Source of the DNA: Planctomycetaceae bacterium
GTDB lineage: Bacteria; Planctomycetota; Planctomycetia; Pirellulales; Thermoguttaceae
Direction: 5' to 3'
DNA length: 7,251 nucleotides
Assembly (NCBI GenBank): GCA_031283825.1
Contig: JAITAZ010000294.1
Span: forward strand, 1 to 7,251
A model generated the notes under the pieces. It was not told the origin of the DNA and searched no databases. It worked only from the letters and a program-made list of their open reading frames with translations. Below are positions 4,745 through 7,251 of the stretch, one piece after another. Position numbers and translations under genes: made by a program. Position 1 is the stretch's first letter. Every line of letters starts with the position of its first letter.

Positions 4745-7251
4745 CTACCGGTATAATTCTTCAATAAATGATCGCATTATTTCGGCGAAACTTTTTATCA
4801 ACGATTTAGAATACAGAGCGGCGTCATATCGAAAGTTAATCATATAACGGTCGTCGTTGCGATGTAACAACAAATCGAAATTATAAATCTGAACGTCGCA
4901 GTCGAATGTTATTTCCATCCCCTCAAAAAAATTTGACGGAATACGATACGTTAAATCATCGTAAGTTAAATTTGAAACAGCCGGTTTTTCGGCGTAAATA
5001 TCCGCTTGAAACAAATAATTGAAATTGCTGCAAAAACCGAATTTTTCCGCCGCTAAATTTACCGTAAACGCCGTGTGATTTTTAAGAATACAATAATATT
5101 GCTCTTTAACCGATAACAACAACTCCAACGGCGTTAAAGAACGGTTCAATCTGATTCCCGCCGGAAAACAACGCACAAATAACCCTACATCGTTGTCGAG
5201 TTGTCGTCCGATTCTTCCGGCGGTTTCTGTACTAAAAAAAACATATTCGCCGCCGATGAATTTATTAACGGCATAACATAATCCAGTTAAAAAAAGAACA
5301 TTCAACGAAATCTCATTAGAACTGCAAAATTGCCGCGCACGTTTTCCCGATACAAAAACATCAACCGTTTCAGATTCGCGTTTTTTTGATAAATTTTTAG
5401 ATTCCAAAATCTGCGAATCTTGCGTTTTGATAATGTCGGATTCAGACAAATTCTCTTTACGGCTCGACGACAAATTTAAGTTTAACGTACCGGAATAATG
5501 TTGAAACAGTTCGGCATAAAATTGTTCTGAACTCGCAAAAGATTGGCTGTTTCTGTAAATAAATTCTTCATTTCCTTCGTTGATTCCATTTCCGTTGTCC
5601 GGTTGAATCGATTGACCGGCGTACAATTCAAGAATATTTTTAATCAAAATATTTCTTGTTATTCCGTCATAATAAATATGATGAAACGCCATCAATAAAT
5701 AAACGGCGTCGCCGTCAACAACATAAATTTCTGCAAAATAAAGCGGGTCATTGAGAGGATTCGGATGAAATTCTTTTCTATCTATTAAACGATTCAATAA
5801 GTCTGTCAATTCTTTTTGCGTAACGTTACGAATATTGACCGGTATGATATCGGCGCCGTCTTGTTTTTTCCAATATGGTTTGCCGTCGAAAATTTGAATA
5901 TTCGCTTTGATAAAACGATGACTGTTGACCGTTTGATTAAAAGCGTCGGCAAGTTTATAGACGTTAATATCCGATGCAAATTTTAATAGCGTCGGCATCA
6001 TGTACATTCCGCCGGCATTTAAACTGTACATATAATATTTTTCCTGCTCGTCTGAAAGCCGATAACGTGTCGCGGCGTTTTGTTGCTCGGTTATTAGTTG
6101 TTCAATATTCGTTTCGATTTCATTGACAAATTGAGCAATAAATTTTTCGTCAAACAAAGCGTCGTTGTATTTGCAAAGATGATTGTATGAGCCTTGAGAT
6201 TCCATCGCGATAAATTCTAACGGAATAAACGGAATTGAATTTTCGCCGACACTCGACTGAATGAAAGAATGAATAAATCTTTTATCTTCAACAAACGGAT
6301 TCTGATTATTATCTGCAAGATTCCCGTGAAAAATATACAATAATAACGGTTTCGATAAATCCGGTAATTTTCCCCATTCCGGTTTTGATGACTGCTTGTT
6401 TTTGATAAGCATTTCATGGGCGCATTGAGTCGATAATTTAATTGCCGATTCCGCCGCCCGACAATTTTCAACCGCAGACTTATTTTTATCATGCGTAACA
6501 ACAATTGGAATCGTTTTGATAAACGCTCCAACGGCTCGCGGATTTACCTTGTCGCGTCCGACAGTAATAAACAAAAACAAAACGTCCGATATTCCGCAAT
6601 GACTCGAAACCGCTTTGACAAACGAACTCATGTAAACGCTGTTAGGCGAAACGTTATTCGCCTTACAAAATGCGTTTATTGACTCTGCCGATAATAATTT
6701 GCCGGAATGAAATTTCGTACCGCCCGCCGGTTTGTCGAGTTGTTTTTGTTCAGGCAATTTCGTTAAGTCTCCGCATGATTTTATTCGCCGAACTAATTCG
6801 TTACATTTATCATCAACGTCTGACGAAACAAGTTGTTCTTGTTCTTTTAAACCTGCCGTCAACGCCGTAGGTTGTCGCTCTGACGCAACTTTTTCACCGC
6901 GATATGCGGCGGCGATATCTTCTAAAAGAATCTTTTGAGAAAAACCGTCCATAATCGAATGATGAATATCAAAAAGCATTACCACAGAAGACAATGTCTT
7001 ATAAATTTTACTACGAAATAAAAGCCCGCCGGACATTAAATTAAACGGACAAATAAACGTTTTCTCTTCTTGCGCGAGTTCTTCATCGTTTATTTGATTG
7101 ACTGTTTCGATTGTAATTGTTGCGTTATTATTCCGTTGCCATGCGTAATTATCGCCGTTCTTAACTAAACGAGCAGTAAGTAATGGATGAGCCGAAATTG
7201 CAGTCTTGACTGCCGAAGCAAGTTTTTCTATATCCGTTTTTTCAGAAAATT
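4745..7251 (-). CDS. non-ribosomal peptide synthetase fragment, tandem condensation domains (5' end outside window)
   Basis: The frame is open from the right edge to a TAG stop (4745-4747), giving 834 residues. An ATG at 7034-7036 is internal, because codons upstream of it already encode condensation-domain sequence (AISAHPLLTARL, then the FNL block). Domain 1 covers residues 1 to about 390 and lacks roughly its first 35-40 residues; it has HHSIMDG (96-102) and a GRDK...GAFIKTIP latch region near 230. Domain 2 starts near residue 395 (YRLSDEQ) and has HHIYYDG (523-529) and an AGR...GLFVRCFP region near 680. Both keep the second histidine and the aspartate expected for amide or ester bond formation between carrier-bound substrates. 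No carrier motif lies between the domains or after the second, and no thioesterase follows. A Ser/Lys-rich stretch joins the two lobes of domain 2 (about 5370-5480). The protein would work in the cytoplasm; substrates cannot be read from this part. Upstream adenylation and carrier domains are expected outside the window, or the gene is a short stand-alone C-C protein. Confidence 0.88.
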   Translation of the reverse strand, partial: FSEKTDIEKLASAVKTAISAHPLLTARLVKNGDNYAWQRNNNATITIETVNQINDEELAQEEKTFICPFNLMSGGLLFRSKIYKTLSSVVMLFDIHHSIMDGFSQKILLEDIAAAYRGEKVASERQPTALTAGLKEQEQLVSSDVDDKCNELVRRIKSCGDLTKLPEQKQLDKPAGGTKFHSGKLLSAESINAFCKANNVSPNSVYMSSFVKAVSSHCGISDVLFLFITVGRDKVNPRAVGAFIKTIPIVVTHDKNKSAVENCRAAESAIKLSTQCAHEMLIKNKQSSKPEWGKLPDLSKPLLLYIFHGNLADNNQNPFVEDKRFIHSFIQSSVGENSIPFIPLEFIAMESQGSYNHLCKYNDALFDEKFIAQFVNEIETNIEQLITEQQNAATRYRLSDEQEKYYMYSLNAGGMYMMPTLLKFASDINVYKLADAFNQTVNSHRFIKANIQIFDGKPYWKKQDGADIIPVNIRNVTQKELTDLLNRLIDRKEFHPNPLNDPLYFAEIYVVDGDAVYLLMAFHHIYYDGITRNILIKNILELYAGQSIQPDNGNGINEGNEEFIYRNSQSFASSEQFYAELFQHYSGTLNLNLSSSRKENLSESDIIKTQDSQILESKNLSKKRESETVDVFVSGKRARQFCSSNEISLNVLFLTGLCYAVNKFIGGEYVFFSTETAGRIGRQLDNDVGLFVRCFPAGIRLNRSLTPLELLLSVKEQYYCILKNHTAFTVNLAAEKFGFCSNFNYLFQADIYAEKPAVSNLTYDDLTYRIPSNFFEGMEITFDCDVQIYNFDLLLHRNDDRYMINFRYDAALYSKSLIKSFAEIMRSFIEELYR

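Noticed and set aside
6217..6938. Open frames inside the NRPS-type gene at 6217-6531 (-), 6491-6682 (+), 6670-6870 (+) and 6732-6938 (+)
   Set aside because: They are shadows of the first condensation domain, with no motif, no ribosome binding site and complete overlap with a confidently identified gene.
7034..7036. ATG as the start of the NRPS-type gene
   Set aside because: The frame stays open to the window edge, and the 71 codons upstream encode expected condensation-domain sequence (AISAHPLLTARL and the FNL block), so this methionine is internal.

Overview
The window comes from an AT-rich bacterial genome with little sign of Shine-Dalgarno sites and intergenic DNA full of hairpins and dispersed repeats. 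It holds two large genes that converge on each other. Taxonomy cannot be fixed from the sequence. The three-part transporter/acyltransferase/ligase fusion occurs in Planctomycetota and several proteobacterial lineages, and together with the repeat load and low GC a host- or sediment-associated anaerobe of the Planctomycetota/Lentisphaerota type is a plausible but weak guess.

Layout. Positions 1-797 contain no supportable gene. About 1-300 is featureless AT-rich sequence. From about 307 to 702 there is a run of five separate hairpins, six full or partial copies of a GATC(A/C)GGTAGGCG word in both orientations, and three copies of a GAAYRGTTAC word; a weak sigma70-like promoter may lie at 682-710. 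A complete + strand gene (ATG at 798, stop ending at 4385) encodes a 1195-residue fusion of a 12-helix LplT-type lysophospholipid transporter, a PlsC-type acyltransferase and an AMP-binding acyl-ACP synthetase (the Aas enzyme). Positions 4386-4744 separate the convergent genes. They hold an imperfect inverted repeat of about 85 nt per arm around an AT-rich core, bounded on both sides by AAAAATT, which looks like a small non-autonomous (MITE-like) element or a very large bidirectional hairpin. From 4745 to the right edge, on the - strand, runs the 3' part of a non-ribosomal peptide synthetase-type gene. It encodes two tandem condensation domains, both with intact HHxxxDG motifs, and ends directly after the second one without a carrier or thioesterase domain. 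Its 5' end lies beyond position 7251.

The two genes show no evident functional link. The first fits membrane phospholipid repair (uptake and re-acylation of lysophospholipids in one polypeptide). The second belongs to a secondary-metabolite or peptide assembly system whose remaining parts are outside the window. The least explained material is intergenic: the hairpin array before the first gene and the long inverted repeat between the genes, which share the GAAYRGTTAC word and so may belong to one dispersed repeat family.
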